DNA of 53,299 nt from JBNRMR01 sp050942895 (GTDB lineage: Bacteria > Bacillota > Clostridia > Christensenellales > UBA1750): positions 1 to 53,299 of the forward strand of contig JBMNOE010000018.1 in NCBI GenBank assembly GCA_050942895.1. The letters run 5' to 3'. The translations under genes and the position numbers were made by a program. Below are positions 1 through 8,168 of the stretch, one piece after another; the first letter of the stretch is position 1; every line of letters starts with the position of its first letter. The notes beneath the pieces were generated by a model. The model made no database searches and was not told the DNA's origin. It saw only the letters and a list, made by a program, of their open reading frames with translations.

Positions 1-491
1 AAAATGATACCGACCCAGTCGTATGGAGAGGGCCAATTATCGCCGGCACAGTCAGGCAGTTTTGGACTGATGTAATCTGGAACGATGTGGATTTTATGTT
101 CATCGATATGCCGCCGGGCACCGGTGATGTTCCCCTTACCGTATTTCAATCCATGGCTGTGGATGGGATTATCGTTGTGACATCTCCGCAGGAGCTGGTA
201 TCCATGATTGTTTCCAAAGCTGTCAAAATGGCCGAGATGATGAACATACCCATTATCGGCCTTGTGGAAAATATGTCTTATTTTAAATGCCCCGATAACG
301 GCAAAGACTATCAGATATTTGGCGAAAGCCATATTGAGGAAATTGCTGACAAACATAATTTAAGAGTTCTTGCGAAACTTCCTATTGATCCGAAACTTTC
401 AGCTGCGTGTGACAAGGGCATGATAGAGCTTTTTGATGGCAACTGGCTTGAGCCGGTTGCAGCAATATTAGAAAAAATGGAGGAAAACTAA
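1..491 (+). CDS. Mrp/NBP35-type P-loop ATPase, C-terminal part (truncated by window edge)
   Basis: The reading frame is open from the first bases of the window, so the start lies outside. The visible part carries the Mrp-family signature RGPIIAGTVRQFW, then the Walker B-like FIDMPPGTGD and the VVTSPQELV strand. A later segment, VENMSYFKCPDNGKDYQIFG, holds a single cysteine of the region where family members often have a CxxC pair. Mrp/ApbC proteins bind and transfer iron-sulfur clusters in the cytoplasm. The gene ends one base before the start of a NifX/NifB-like protein, so the two are probably co-transcribed; this pairing is common in anaerobes. The family call is firm, but the exact cargo is not known. 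Confidence 0.9.
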   Translation, partial: NDTDPVVWRGPIIAGTVRQFWTDVIWNDVDFMFIDMPPGTGDVPLTVFQSMAVDGIIVVTSPQELVSMIVSKAVKMAEMMNIPIIGLVENMSYFKCPDNGKDYQIFGESHIEEIADKHNLRVLAKLPIDPKLSAACDKGMIELFDGNWLEPVAAILEKMEEN

Positions 492-492
492 A

Positions 493-852
493 ATGATGAA
501 AATTGCTGTAGCAAGCGAAAACGGAATGGTAACCGAGCATTTTGGACATTGCGAAGGGTTTATGATTTATGATACGGATAATAATCAAATCGTCAAAAGC
601 GAAATCATTGCCAACCCTGGGCATAGGCCTGGTTTTTTACCCAATTTTCTCGCCGATCGCGGTGTAAATGTCATCATCAGCGGAGGCATGGGCGGAGGTG
701 CCGTTGAGATTTTTAACGAAAGAAATGTTGAGGTTGTTGTGGGAGCTTCCGGCGATGCGAAAGCGGCCGTAGAAGCGTACCTGCATGGTTCTTTAAAATC
801 CACCGGCTCCGTTTGCCATGAACATCAGCATCACGATGAATGCGGCGAATAA
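493..852 (+). CDS. NifX/NifB-like dinitrogenase iron-molybdenum cofactor domain protein
   Basis: This 119-residue protein begins MKIAVASE and has the FGHCEGFMIYD segment and the ISGGMGGGAVEIF glycine-rich strand typical of the RNase H-like NifX/NifB C-terminal domain. The C-terminus carries a histidine-rich tail with a cysteine (CHEHQHHDECGE), which may bind metal. Stand-alone members occur widely in anaerobes that do not fix nitrogen, often next to Mrp ATPases, and are thought to handle iron-sulfur or metal cofactors. The start sits directly after the Mrp stop codon, with GGAGG just upstream inside the Mrp gene, which suggests an operon and translational coupling. The biochemical role is unknown. 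Confidence 0.88.
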   Translation: MMKIAVASENGMVTEHFGHCEGFMIYDTDNNQIVKSEIIANPGHRPGFLPNFLADRGVNVIISGGMGGGAVEIFNERNVEVVVGASGDAKAAVEAYLHGSLKSTGSVCHEHQHHDECGE

Positions 853-1244
853 ATACAGCAGTTGCATTCCTAAATTAAGATGGCATAAAATTGCAAGGCA
901 TTTTTTAAATATGTCTTGCAATTATATTAGGAAAAATAAAGAAGTAATTGTAGTAATGGAAAACAGCAACTTTATTCCATACTTTGGGCGCCCGGCAAGC
1001 CGTTACATCCTTAAATATACTTACAACTTTGTTGCTTCTCATAAGTGCATTTAGCTGAAAAGTTATCGAAAAACAATTGAAAAGAGGCACAGGAAACATG
1101 ATGGCCCTGCGCCTCTCTCAATGACTGATATGTTATTTTACAGGACCTCCAACAGAGCTAGCAACTCCAACCAGGCGTCCAATTCCCCTGCCGGAGCCGC
1201 TCAAAGACGAATCGGCAGAATGCTGATGTCCCGATGCCGGCAAA
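853..1244. other. Intergenic region with two hairpins
   Basis: No convincing gene is seen here. An imperfect 12-bp inverted repeat lies at 889-900 and 912-923, shortly after the NifX-like gene, and could end that transcript although its T-tract is poor. A second hairpin at 1083-1116 is listed separately as a terminator for the minus-strand gene downstream. Confidence 0.5.
1069..1116 (-). terminator. Putative terminator of the YczE/YitT-type gene
   Basis: The arms 1083-1093 and 1106-1116 pair over 11 positions with one mismatch. Read on the minus strand, the hairpin is followed by a T-rich stretch (TTTTCAATTGTTTTT). It lies about 130 bases after the stop codon of the membrane-protein gene at 1245. 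Confidence 0.5.
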
Positions 1245-1928
1245 TTAATCTGTTTCCGCCGCAGGAAGCCGCGTTCCCTGCTCTGTGATTTGATCGAGAA
1301 TCTGATTGAGGGGCTTGAGGCTTTTCATGCCGCCAATAATCCGCCCCACAAGCAGAGCCGCAGCTAATGTGCCGACGCCCACATGCCTTATCTCGCGATA
1401 TATAATCAGCGAACCAACTGCTGCGATGGCCACCATAAAGCAATCAAGAATCACCTTTGTCTTGCTGAATTCGAGATTAAACTTTTTTGATACGGTTGCA
1501 GCGAATGCGTCCGGGGCCAGCATCAGCAAATCTACCTTCAGCAGCATAAAAACGCCCAAAGCCAAAACAACCATGCCCAGCAGACACATCACTATTTGCA
1601 GAAATATTGTATCCACCTTAAATGCCTGCATCATGCTGCTTGTAAGATCGATCATATACCCAAACAAATAGGCCAGCACCAACTGAAGCAATTGAAATGG
1701 CTGAAACTTTTTTTTCAAGATTATAATCTGACCGACCACAAACAATGCGCACACAATTCCCATGACGATGCCCACTGAAAGATTCAACGGCCCGCTGAAC
1801 ACAGCCGGGCAGCTTCCGATCGGCGAGGTCCCAAGCTCCGCCTTCAGCGAAAAGCTGACCCCTGCCGCCGCAAAAAACACACCAATCAACATGAGAATAA
1901 TTCTTGTTACAATGCCTTTATACTGCAT
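1245..1928 (-). CDS. YczE/YyaS/YitT-family (DUF6198-like) integral membrane protein
   Basis: The protein has 227 residues and five or more hydrophobic helices. It opens with the characteristic GVSFSLKAELGTSPIGS segment of the YczE/YyaS/YitT group and has a second family motif, VDLLMLAPDAFAATVSKK, in the middle. Function in this family is unproven; some members are treated as small-molecule or ion transporters. The ATG at 1928 was chosen over an upstream in-frame start because AAGGGGAG lies seven bases ahead of it. A palindrome of the form ATACAA-N4-TTGTAT lies 19 bases upstream of this start, matching the one in front of the neighbouring MarR gene. Control by that regulator is therefore likely, and an efflux or resistance role is possible. 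Confidence 0.85.
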   Translation of the reverse strand: MQYKGIVTRIILMLIGVFFAAAGVSFSLKAELGTSPIGSCPAVFSGPLNLSVGIVMGIVCALFVVGQIIILKKKFQPFQLLQLVLAYLFGYMIDLTSSMMQAFKVDTIFLQIVMCLLGMVVLALGVFMLLKVDLLMLAPDAFAATVSKKFNLEFSKTKVILDCFMVAIAAVGSLIIYREIRHVGVGTLAAALLVGRIIGGMKSLKPLNQILDQITEQGTRLPAAETD

Positions 1929-1946
1929 ATTCACTCCCCTTATATA

Positions 1947-1962
1947 ATACAACATATTGTAT
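1947..1962. promoter_or_regulatory. Probable MarR operator in front of the membrane-protein gene
   Basis: ATACAA-CATA-TTGTAT is a dyad with perfect 6-bp arms, centred about 26 bases before the ATG at 1928. The same arms with a different 4-base core occur before the MarR gene (2460-2475). Binding here would block the promoter or early transcribed region. Confidence 0.7.
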
Positions 1963-2012
1963 ATTTCAACAAAAAAACAAGCGGTTGTCCGCCGCAAAGA
2001 AACAATTTGATT

Positions 2013-2444
2013 CTATGAGTCTAAGTTGGCGCTGATGCGGTCCAGAAAAACCATCAACTGATCCAATTCCTCCCCGCTAAACCCTGCAAGAAGCTGGTCC
2101 CCTCTTTGCATACTGTATTGCTTTAGGTCATCGCACAGGCGCTTTCCCTTTTCCGTCAGGCAGACGGATCTATACCGCGCATCTTCATCGGAAACGGCAA
2201 CATGCAAAAGTCCGCTTTTTTTCATGCGTTCCACCAGGTTTCTGGCGGCCTGGTGGCTGATTCCCAAATGACCCTTAAGGCCAGATGCCGAAGCGCCTGT
2301 ATGGGTGTTAAAGAATTGCAAGGCATCCGATTGCTTTGCCGTGATTGAAAACGCTCTGACATCATTGTTTCTTTCATTCACAAGATGATTTGCAATTCTA
2401 AAAATCTTGCGCGTAATCTTAAACTCATTATTCATAGCATCCAT
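2013..2444 (-). CDS. MarR-family transcriptional regulator
   Basis: The protein has 143 residues with a central winged helix-turn-helix: a recognition region GISHQAARNLVERMKKSG, then a wing with the conserved DEDARYRSV and LTEKGKRL. These are standard MarR features. The ATG at 2444 (MDAMNNEF) was chosen because GGGAG lies six bases upstream; a second ATG nine bases later is the alternative. A perfect 20-bp palindrome precedes the gene, and a related one precedes the membrane-protein gene downstream, which points to autorepression plus control of that gene. The ligand cannot be read from sequence. Confidence 0.92.
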   Translation of the reverse strand: MDAMNNEFKITRKIFRIANHLVNERNNDVRAFSITAKQSDALQFFNTHTGASASGLKGHLGISHQAARNLVERMKKSGLLHVAVSDEDARYRSVCLTEKGKRLCDDLKQYSMQRGDQLLAGFSGEELDQLMVFLDRISANLDS

Positions 2445-2457
2445 AGCCTTCTCCCAA

Positions 2458-2477
2458 ATATACAATGCATTGTATAT
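2458..2477. promoter_or_regulatory. Perfect 20-bp palindrome, probable MarR operator
   Basis: ATATACAATGCATTGTATAT reads the same on both strands and lies 13 bases upstream of the MarR start codon. Its core ATACAA-N4-TTGTAT is shared with the site at 1947-1962, the expected pattern for a MarR dimer controlling itself and a target gene. It is also about 150 bases upstream of the divergent response-regulator gene. Confidence 0.8.
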
Positions 2478-2629
2478 ATTATATCTCATTTTTCCGCTTA
2501 TTGCAAGCGCCCCTTCTTCAGCCGGCAAAAGATATAGATTACATCATATACCTTTTCGAATTGCCATTGAGCCGTAAAAAGATTATAATATTGTTATTGC
2601 TTTCTATTAAATGCCAAAAGGAGGAGCCA

Positions 2630-4126
2630 ATGTACCAAGCGGTTTTAGTTGACGACGAGTCGTTTGTTCTGGAAGGACTTGCCCTGGCTATCGACTGGGA
2701 GGGACACGGCTTTGAAATTGCACTGCTGGAAACAAATCCGCTGCTTGCGCTTGAATACATTCGCGTTAACCCTGTCCATCTGCTGATTACGGACATATCA
2801 ATGCCGCAGATGACGGGGATAGAGCTGATGCGTGCTTGCAGGCAGGATCATCCGCAGCTATCGGTTTTGGTGGTAAGCGCATATGACCGCTTCGAATATG
2901 TGCGGGAAGCGATGAAGCAAGGGGCGGAAAACTACCTGCTTAAGCCCGTTGACGAAGACGAGCTTTCAGAAACGGTTGGTATGCTGGCAAAGCGGCTGAA
3001 CGAGCGTGCGCGTCTGGTTGACAGGCAGGCGGCGGATCTTCTGCCATTTAGGGCGAACTTTACCGAGGGATGGCTCAAGGGGAATCTTACGGGGGGTGAG
3101 CTGAGGGCGCGGGCCGAGATGCTGGGCATAAATGTGAGCGCCGAAAGCTATGCTGTAGTGCTTTTCTTTGCGCCTCAAGGCGAGGCAACTTTGCTCCCGC
3201 GCTTTTTTGAACACCTGAAAGCGAGCGCTGAAAACAAGTACGAACTCCACGGATCTTTTGAAAGCATACAGCGCATTGCGTGTATTTTTTCTCCCGCGCG
3301 CCAAAAAGACCTGCAGTCGTTTTTGGATGTCTTACTGAAAGGCGCCGCACTTTTGGGGCTGAACATCTCAGCCTGCGGCGGCGAATCCGTCCACTCCGCC
3401 GCCGATGTTCACAAAAGCTATCAGAGCGCAGGAGCCATGCAGTTTTTGCAGTTCAGCCGCCGCTGCATAATGACCGAACAGCTTGCACTGCCAGCCAAGT
3501 TGCAGGCACAAATTGAAAGCCCGGATGCGCAGACAAGCCCGCCAGAGTATATAAACTGGCTGCAAGCGCTGTTTTACTCTGGCAAGCATGACCCCTTCGC
3601 GCTGACATGCGCGGTGGTGCGCTGGTGTCTGAAGCCACTGGACGGAGAGTCCGTTGAGTTTTTCCAGCGCTTTGCGCAGGCTGAAAAAATGGTAAAAGAT
3701 ATGCCCCAAAAAGGCGCAGGAGCGGATGAGTACTTCAGTTTCTGCGCCCGGGCGGTGACAGAAAGCGCTCAACTGCTTCAAATAAGGAGCGGCGCAATGT
3801 ACCCGGTGGTGCAGGCCGTGCTGGAAGCCGTAAACGAGCTGAGCGATAAAGATATTTCCCTTAAAACGCTGTCGGCACGGTTGAATGTAACCCCTTCTTA
3901 TCTGGGAAACGTTTTTCACCAGCAAATGGGAATATATTTTAACGAATATCTAACCCAGGCAAGGCTTACCCATGCAGCCAAGCTGATTGAAACCACAAAT
4001 ATGAAGATAAAGGATATTGTGGACGAGGTGGGCTTTTCCAGCCAGACATATTTTAACCGCGCATTCAAGCGGCAATTCGCTTTGTCGCCGGTGGCTTATC
4101 GGCGTAGGAAGCTGATAAATCAATAA
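2630..4126 (+). CDS. YesN-like response regulator with AraC-type DNA-binding domain
   Basis: The protein has 498 residues. The receiver domain (about 1-120) shows D8/D9, the phosphoacceptor D55 in LLITDISMPQ, S83 and K105 in YLLKPVDEDE. After a long linker of unclear fold, residues about 390-498 form a double helix-turn-helix AraC domain, including LSARLNVTPSYLGNVF and VGFSSQTYFNRAFKR. The ATG at 2630 has AGGAGG six bases upstream and starts exactly at the receiver domain. It faces a YesM-like sensor kinase convergently, and the sugar importer at 6205-9962 follows. In characterised relatives such pairs activate a neighbouring carbohydrate importer, so that is the expected target here. The inducer is unknown. 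Confidence 0.92.
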   Translation: MYQAVLVDDESFVLEGLALAIDWEGHGFEIALLETNPLLALEYIRVNPVHLLITDISMPQMTGIELMRACRQDHPQLSVLVVSAYDRFEYVREAMKQGAENYLLKPVDEDELSETVGMLAKRLNERARLVDRQAADLLPFRANFTEGWLKGNLTGGELRARAEMLGINVSAESYAVVLFFAPQGEATLLPRFFEHLKASAENKYELHGSFESIQRIACIFSPARQKDLQSFLDVLLKGAALLGLNISACGGESVHSAADVHKSYQSAGAMQFLQFSRRCIMTEQLALPAKLQAQIESPDAQTSPPEYINWLQALFYSGKHDPFALTCAVVRWCLKPLDGESVEFFQRFAQAEKMVKDMPQKGAGADEYFSFCARAVTESAQLLQIRSGAMYPVVQAVLEAVNELSDKDISLKTLSARLNVTPSYLGNVFHQQMGIYFNEYLTQARLTHAAKLIETTNMKIKDIVDEVGFSSQTYFNRAFKRQFALSPVAYRRRKLINQ

Positions 4127-4178
4127 ACCTCATTAAGCCGTAGTTCACGCGAACGTCTCTGGAAAGGATAACCAGGGT

Positions 4179-5972
4179 TTACGTCGTTTGAGCGTTCAGC
4201 TCCTCCGGGGAACGTATGCGGAAAAGCATTTCGATTTTAAAGCCCTTATCTTCATGGGCATAGCCAAGGGTCAGGCCGCTTCCCTCCCCGAAAACAATGC
4301 GCAGCCGACTGTTTACATTATGCAGGGCGAAGCCTTCGTAGCTGTCCTGGTTGATCACCGAGTTTTTCAGCCTTTGCCTGAGCTCGTTGAGCTTTTCAAC
4401 GCTTATCGAGCGGCCGTTGTCCTCCACGGTAATGCAGGCAAAGTTTTCGCCGCCGCGCAATACCCGCTCGGCGGTGATCGTCAAAAGGTTATCGTCTGAC
4501 TCAGGGTTAAGGCCGTGGACAAAATAGTTTTCTATAAGGGGCTGAAGGGTGTTTTTGGGAATGCCGCATTGCACCAGCTCTCCTGGTATATCAACAAAAT
4601 ATTCAAAGTTGCCAAACCTGTATTGGTGCAAAATGATCAGATTTTCACAGTGCTCAAGCTCCTCGGCCAGGGAAACGTTCATGCTCTGCCCTAATTGGCT
4701 GTGGTATATTTTGCTCAGAAGCAGAAGCATGCGCGAGCCGTCCTGGGGCGAGCCGTGGAGTATATGCACACGGATAAGCTCCAGAGTGTTGAACAGGAAA
4801 TGCGGATTGATGCTTGTCTGCATGGCGTAAAGCTCCGCTTTTTTTTGTTCCAGCTCACGTATGTACAACTTCTGCACATTCTGGCTTATGCGGTCGCACA
4901 TATCGTTGAAGCCCCGAATAATCTGGGCAAACTCGTCATCGTTCCCCGGATCGGGGATTCTGTAGTCCAAATCGTGGGCGCTTATTCGAATCATTCCTTT
5001 TTGGATCATTCTCACCTTGCGCACGGTTGAACGCAGGGCAAGGCTGTAGGCTAAAACAGAGAAAACGCAAATGGAAGCCGCCAGAAGAAACATCAGCGAA
5101 TATACGCCGCTTTTCGGGGCAAGCACCTGGTAAGACACCGAAAAGCCATATTGCCGGTTTTCAAGGCGCGCCACCTCCCATTTTCCGTTGTCTGCTGATA
5201 CTGTCTGGTGTTCACCGCTGGAGTCTTGCGCCAAAATAATATCTTCCGAAAAGTCATACGGGCCGTAAGATCTGAAAATGACGGAACCTTCCTCATCCGT
5301 AATGCTAATTATGCTTTCCGGATCAAGATGATGCCGGTCAAGGATGTCGACGAAATCTGAAACAGAGTAAAGGATGACCATCTGCCCCACCACAGCGCCG
5401 GCGATAGTATCGTCAATCAGCGTACCACCCAGGCCGTAGAGGCTGTTACCCATATTATGGAGGCGCACGCCCATGCTTTCCAAAGCGGCGCTTCCGATTG
5501 ATATGCGCGTAAAGGGCTTGCTGTCGGGGAAGGCAGAATCAGGGCTTATCTGTTTTACGGAGCGCAAATGGGGGTCATACAGATACATTGTTCCAGTGCT
5601 TTCAGAGCGCAGTAAAATTCCCAGGCTGGAGTCGTCCTTCTCATTTACAGCATTCAGCAATGCCGCCACATTTGCACGAGCCGCATCCTCCTGCTGCCGG
5701 GTCGCACCGCCGCGCAAGAGATCAGTCAGATATGCGTATTGAGCAGGGCTTTCAAACAAAGGCTTAAAGCTGTTTCTAAAGCCTCTATGGCCGGCATAGA
5801 AGCTTGAATACAAATCGTTTATGGCGATATCATATTTTTTAAGGGTAAGAAGGCGCTCCTGCCCGGCGGCGACTGAGCCTATCATGCTTGCAAGAACCAC
5901 CGACACCGTGCAGGTTATGCCGATGCAGATCAACACGATGCGTGAGTAGAATCCTTTGAACATTTTAAACAA
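4179..5972 (-). CDS. YesM-like sensor histidine kinase
   Basis: The protein has 597 residues. A membrane helix spans about 11-36, an extracellular Cache-like sensor follows, a second helix spans about 290-312, then a HAMP linker. The His_kinase domain has the phosphoacceptor H391 in INPHFLFNTLEL, and the ATPase domain contains the N box PLIENYFVHGL and VEDNGRSIS. The start is a TTG at 5972: GAGG sits seven bases ahead of it, while the in-frame ATG nine bases later is too far from that site. The gene converges on its probable partner regulator with 52 bases between stops, and its 5' end faces importer A. The likely role is sensing an extracellular sugar or the occupied binding protein. Confidence 0.92.
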   Translation of the reverse strand: MFKMFKGFYSRIVLICIGITCTVSVVLASMIGSVAAGQERLLTLKKYDIAINDLYSSFYAGHRGFRNSFKPLFESPAQYAYLTDLLRGGATRQQEDAARANVAALLNAVNEKDDSSLGILLRSESTGTMYLYDPHLRSVKQISPDSAFPDSKPFTRISIGSAALESMGVRLHNMGNSLYGLGGTLIDDTIAGAVVGQMVILYSVSDFVDILDRHHLDPESIISITDEEGSVIFRSYGPYDFSEDIILAQDSSGEHQTVSADNGKWEVARLENRQYGFSVSYQVLAPKSGVYSLMFLLAASICVFSVLAYSLALRSTVRKVRMIQKGMIRISAHDLDYRIPDPGNDDEFAQIIRGFNDMCDRISQNVQKLYIRELEQKKAELYAMQTSINPHFLFNTLELIRVHILHGSPQDGSRMLLLLSKIYHSQLGQSMNVSLAEELEHCENLIILHQYRFGNFEYFVDIPGELVQCGIPKNTLQPLIENYFVHGLNPESDDNLLTITAERVLRGGENFACITVEDNGRSISVEKLNELRQRLKNSVINQDSYEGFALHNVNSRLRIVFGEGSGLTLGYAHEDKGFKIEMLFRIRSPEELNAQTT

Positions 5973-6204
5973 GCAAACACCTCTTTTGGGGATTAAAGCT
6001 GACCCTATTCTACATTATATTAATGAATCAATCAATCAGGTAATTAAAATTCATTAAATGCGCTGCAAGTATTCTGGAAAAATGCTGGAAAAATGCTTTA
6101 AGTTGCGTCAGAGTTTGAATTTGTGCAATTTTTTTGAGTTTTTACTATATACGTTTTGATTTATAGATAATAAAATACTTTTATATAGCAAGGAGTTGTG
6201 CTTA
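5973..6204 (+). promoter_or_regulatory. Divergent control region of sensor kinase and importer A
   Basis: This 232-base AT-rich region separates the sensor kinase from importer A. It contains a tandem 11-bp repeat CTGGAAAAATG at 6074-6084 and 6085-6095, a spacing that suits binding of an AraC-type regulator in direct-repeat mode. Promoter hexamers for importer A are expected around 6125-6180 but none is clear enough to assign. AAGGAG at 6190-6195 is the ribosome site. Confidence 0.5.
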
Positions 6205-7152
6205 ATGACAGCAAAAACAAGCGGCGTTGTGCCCAAAAATAAAAAAAGTCCGCGCAGTAAGGACGGCATCAGACTCTTTTTTCTTACGCTTCCATTTCTT
6301 ATCGCAATATTCATTTTTTGTTATTTACCGCTCTACGGTTGGATTTATGCGTTTTTCGACTACAAGCCGGGCATACCTTTGGCCCAGCTTCCATTCACCG
6401 GCTTCAAGTGGTTTTTAATGCCTTTTGAAAATGCGGTGCTGCGGATGCAATTTGTGCGCGTCATGAAGAACACCCTGGGCATCAACTTTCTTTATCTTTT
6501 GTCAATGGTGCTGCCCATGCTATACGCAGTGTTCCTTATGGAACTACCCTTTCTGCGGTATAGAAAGGCTGTTCAGACGCTGACGACAATCCCCAACTTT
6601 ATAAGCTGGGTTCTGGTGTATTCCGCGTTTTTTGCACTTTTATCAACGGAAGGGTTGCTGAATAATCTGCTTTTGTCGCTGGGCATTATTAAAACCCCTG
6701 TCAACTATCTGGCGGACACAAGCCATATGTGGCTGAAAATGCTGGGCTATCATCTGTGGAAGGGCCTTGGATGGAGCGCAATCATCTATATCTCGGCCAT
6801 CACTTCCATCGATCAGGAAATATACGAAGCGGCTGATATTGACGGCGCGGGGCGCTTCGCAAAGATACGCCACATCACAATCCCGCACCTGATCCCCACA
6901 TTCTTTGTTCTTCTTATTTTGCAGATAGGCAACATCATCAACAACGGCATTGATCAGTACATGGTGTTTTCCAATGCAATGACCAAAGACAGCATCGAGG
7001 TCCTTGACCTTTATGTGTACAATAACGGCCTTAAGCTGGGAAATATCTCATATGCTACCGCCATAGGAATGTGGAAATCCCTTATAAGTCTTATTCTGGT
7101 TTTTTCCGCAAACTGGTTGTCCAAAAAGGTACGCGGATCGTCCATATTCTAA
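6205..7152 (+). CDS. Importer A permease 1 (LplB/UgpA-type CUT1 sugar ABC permease)
   Basis: The protein has 315 residues and six predicted membrane helices. The cytoplasmic coupling (EAA) loop appears as EIYEAADIDGAGRFAKIRHITIPHL, with the conserved EAA---G---I-LP pattern. It is the first gene of a three-gene set with a second permease and a binding lipoprotein, and would form the transmembrane dimer with the next gene product. The ATG at 6205 is preferred over a TTG nine bases upstream because AAGGAG lies nine bases before it. No ATPase gene is nearby. The lplB-type family usually takes up oligosaccharides, often uronides or hemicellulose fragments; the substrate is not readable. Confidence 0.92.
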   Translation: MTAKTSGVVPKNKKSPRSKDGIRLFFLTLPFLIAIFIFCYLPLYGWIYAFFDYKPGIPLAQLPFTGFKWFLMPFENAVLRMQFVRVMKNTLGINFLYLLSMVLPMLYAVFLMELPFLRYRKAVQTLTTIPNFISWVLVYSAFFALLSTEGLLNNLLLSLGIIKTPVNYLADTSHMWLKMLGYHLWKGLGWSAIIYISAITSIDQEIYEAADIDGAGRFAKIRHITIPHLIPTFFVLLILQIGNIINNGIDQYMVFSNAMTKDSIEVLDLYVYNNGLKLGNISYATAIGMWKSLISLILVFSANWLSKKVRGSSIF

Positions 7153-7177
7153 AAATACTGCTAAGAAGGAGGGGCAT

Positions 7178-8113
7178 ATGGCACAATCGGCGCTAAAAAA
7201 ACAGACAAGTATTTCATACTCCGGCAAAGGCATCGGCGCATGGTCATTCGATATTTTTCTTTGCATTTTGTTCGGTTTATTTACCCTGGCATGTCTGTTC
7301 CCGTTTTATTATATTTTTATCAATACCATCAGCAACAACAACTTGGTTGCCACAGGGCGGATTCATCTCATACCCAGAGGGCTGCATTTAAGCAATTATG
7401 TAAGCGTTTTGAAGCTTAAAAACATTGGCTCTGCTGCAAGCGTATCCCTCGCCCGAACCGTTGTGGGCACCATTATCACGCTGATAGCCGCCTCTTTCCC
7501 CGCATATGCCTTTACGCGGGATGAGTTTTGGCATCGCAAGCTGTTCTATAGGTTTGTTATCGTCACCATGTATTTTTCGGCAGGGCTCATACCTCAGTTT
7601 TTGACATACCGCGCTCTGGGCATATATAACACATTTTGGGTGTACGTCCTTCCAAGCCTTGTTACTCCCTTTAACCTGATACTGTGCAAAACCTACATTG
7701 AATCGCTGCCTTCTTCTCTGGAGGAATCTGCGGAAATTGACGGGGCAGGTTATATAAGCAGATATATACGCATCATCATGCCTCTGTCAAAGCCTATTTT
7801 GGCAACTATCGCCGTTTTTGCCGCAGTGGGGCAGTGGAACAGCTTCATGGACACCGTTTTATATGTGAGGAGTTCCAGCCTGTTTACATTGCAATATGTC
7901 CTTTACGACTACCTGACCCGTGCCAACGCCATAATAGAGATAATGAGGACCGACCCCAACGCGATGGCAAATCAGGATATTTCAACCATGCTGACCCCCC
8001 TTACGATTCAATATACCATATGCATGGTTACTCTCTTGCCCATACTTTTTGTCTACCCGTTTTTCCAGAAGTACTTTGTTAAAGGCATCATGATTGGTGC
8101 GGTAAAGGGGTAA
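7178..8113 (+). CDS. Importer A permease 2 (LplC/UgpE-type CUT1 sugar ABC permease)
   Basis: The protein has 311 residues and six membrane helices. The coupling loop is LEESAEIDGAGYISRYIRIIMPLSKP, and the end, YPFFQKYFVKGIMIGAVKG, is nearly invariant in this family. AGGAGG sits just upstream of the ATG, and the gene starts 25 bases after permease 1. It is the second half of the membrane channel of importer A. Confidence 0.93.
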   Translation: MAQSALKKQTSISYSGKGIGAWSFDIFLCILFGLFTLACLFPFYYIFINTISNNNLVATGRIHLIPRGLHLSNYVSVLKLKNIGSAASVSLARTVVGTIITLIAASFPAYAFTRDEFWHRKLFYRFVIVTMYFSAGLIPQFLTYRALGIYNTFWVYVLPSLVTPFNLILCKTYIESLPSSLEESAEIDGAGYISRYIRIIMPLSKPILATIAVFAAVGQWNSFMDTVLYVRSSSLFTLQYVLYDYLTRANAIIEIMRTDPNAMANQDISTMLTPLTIQYTICMVTLLPILFVYPFFQKYFVKGIMIGAVKG

Positions 8114-8168
8114 AGCCTTAACTGCCTCAACACTAAATATTGACATAAATTAAAGGAGGAATACAACA

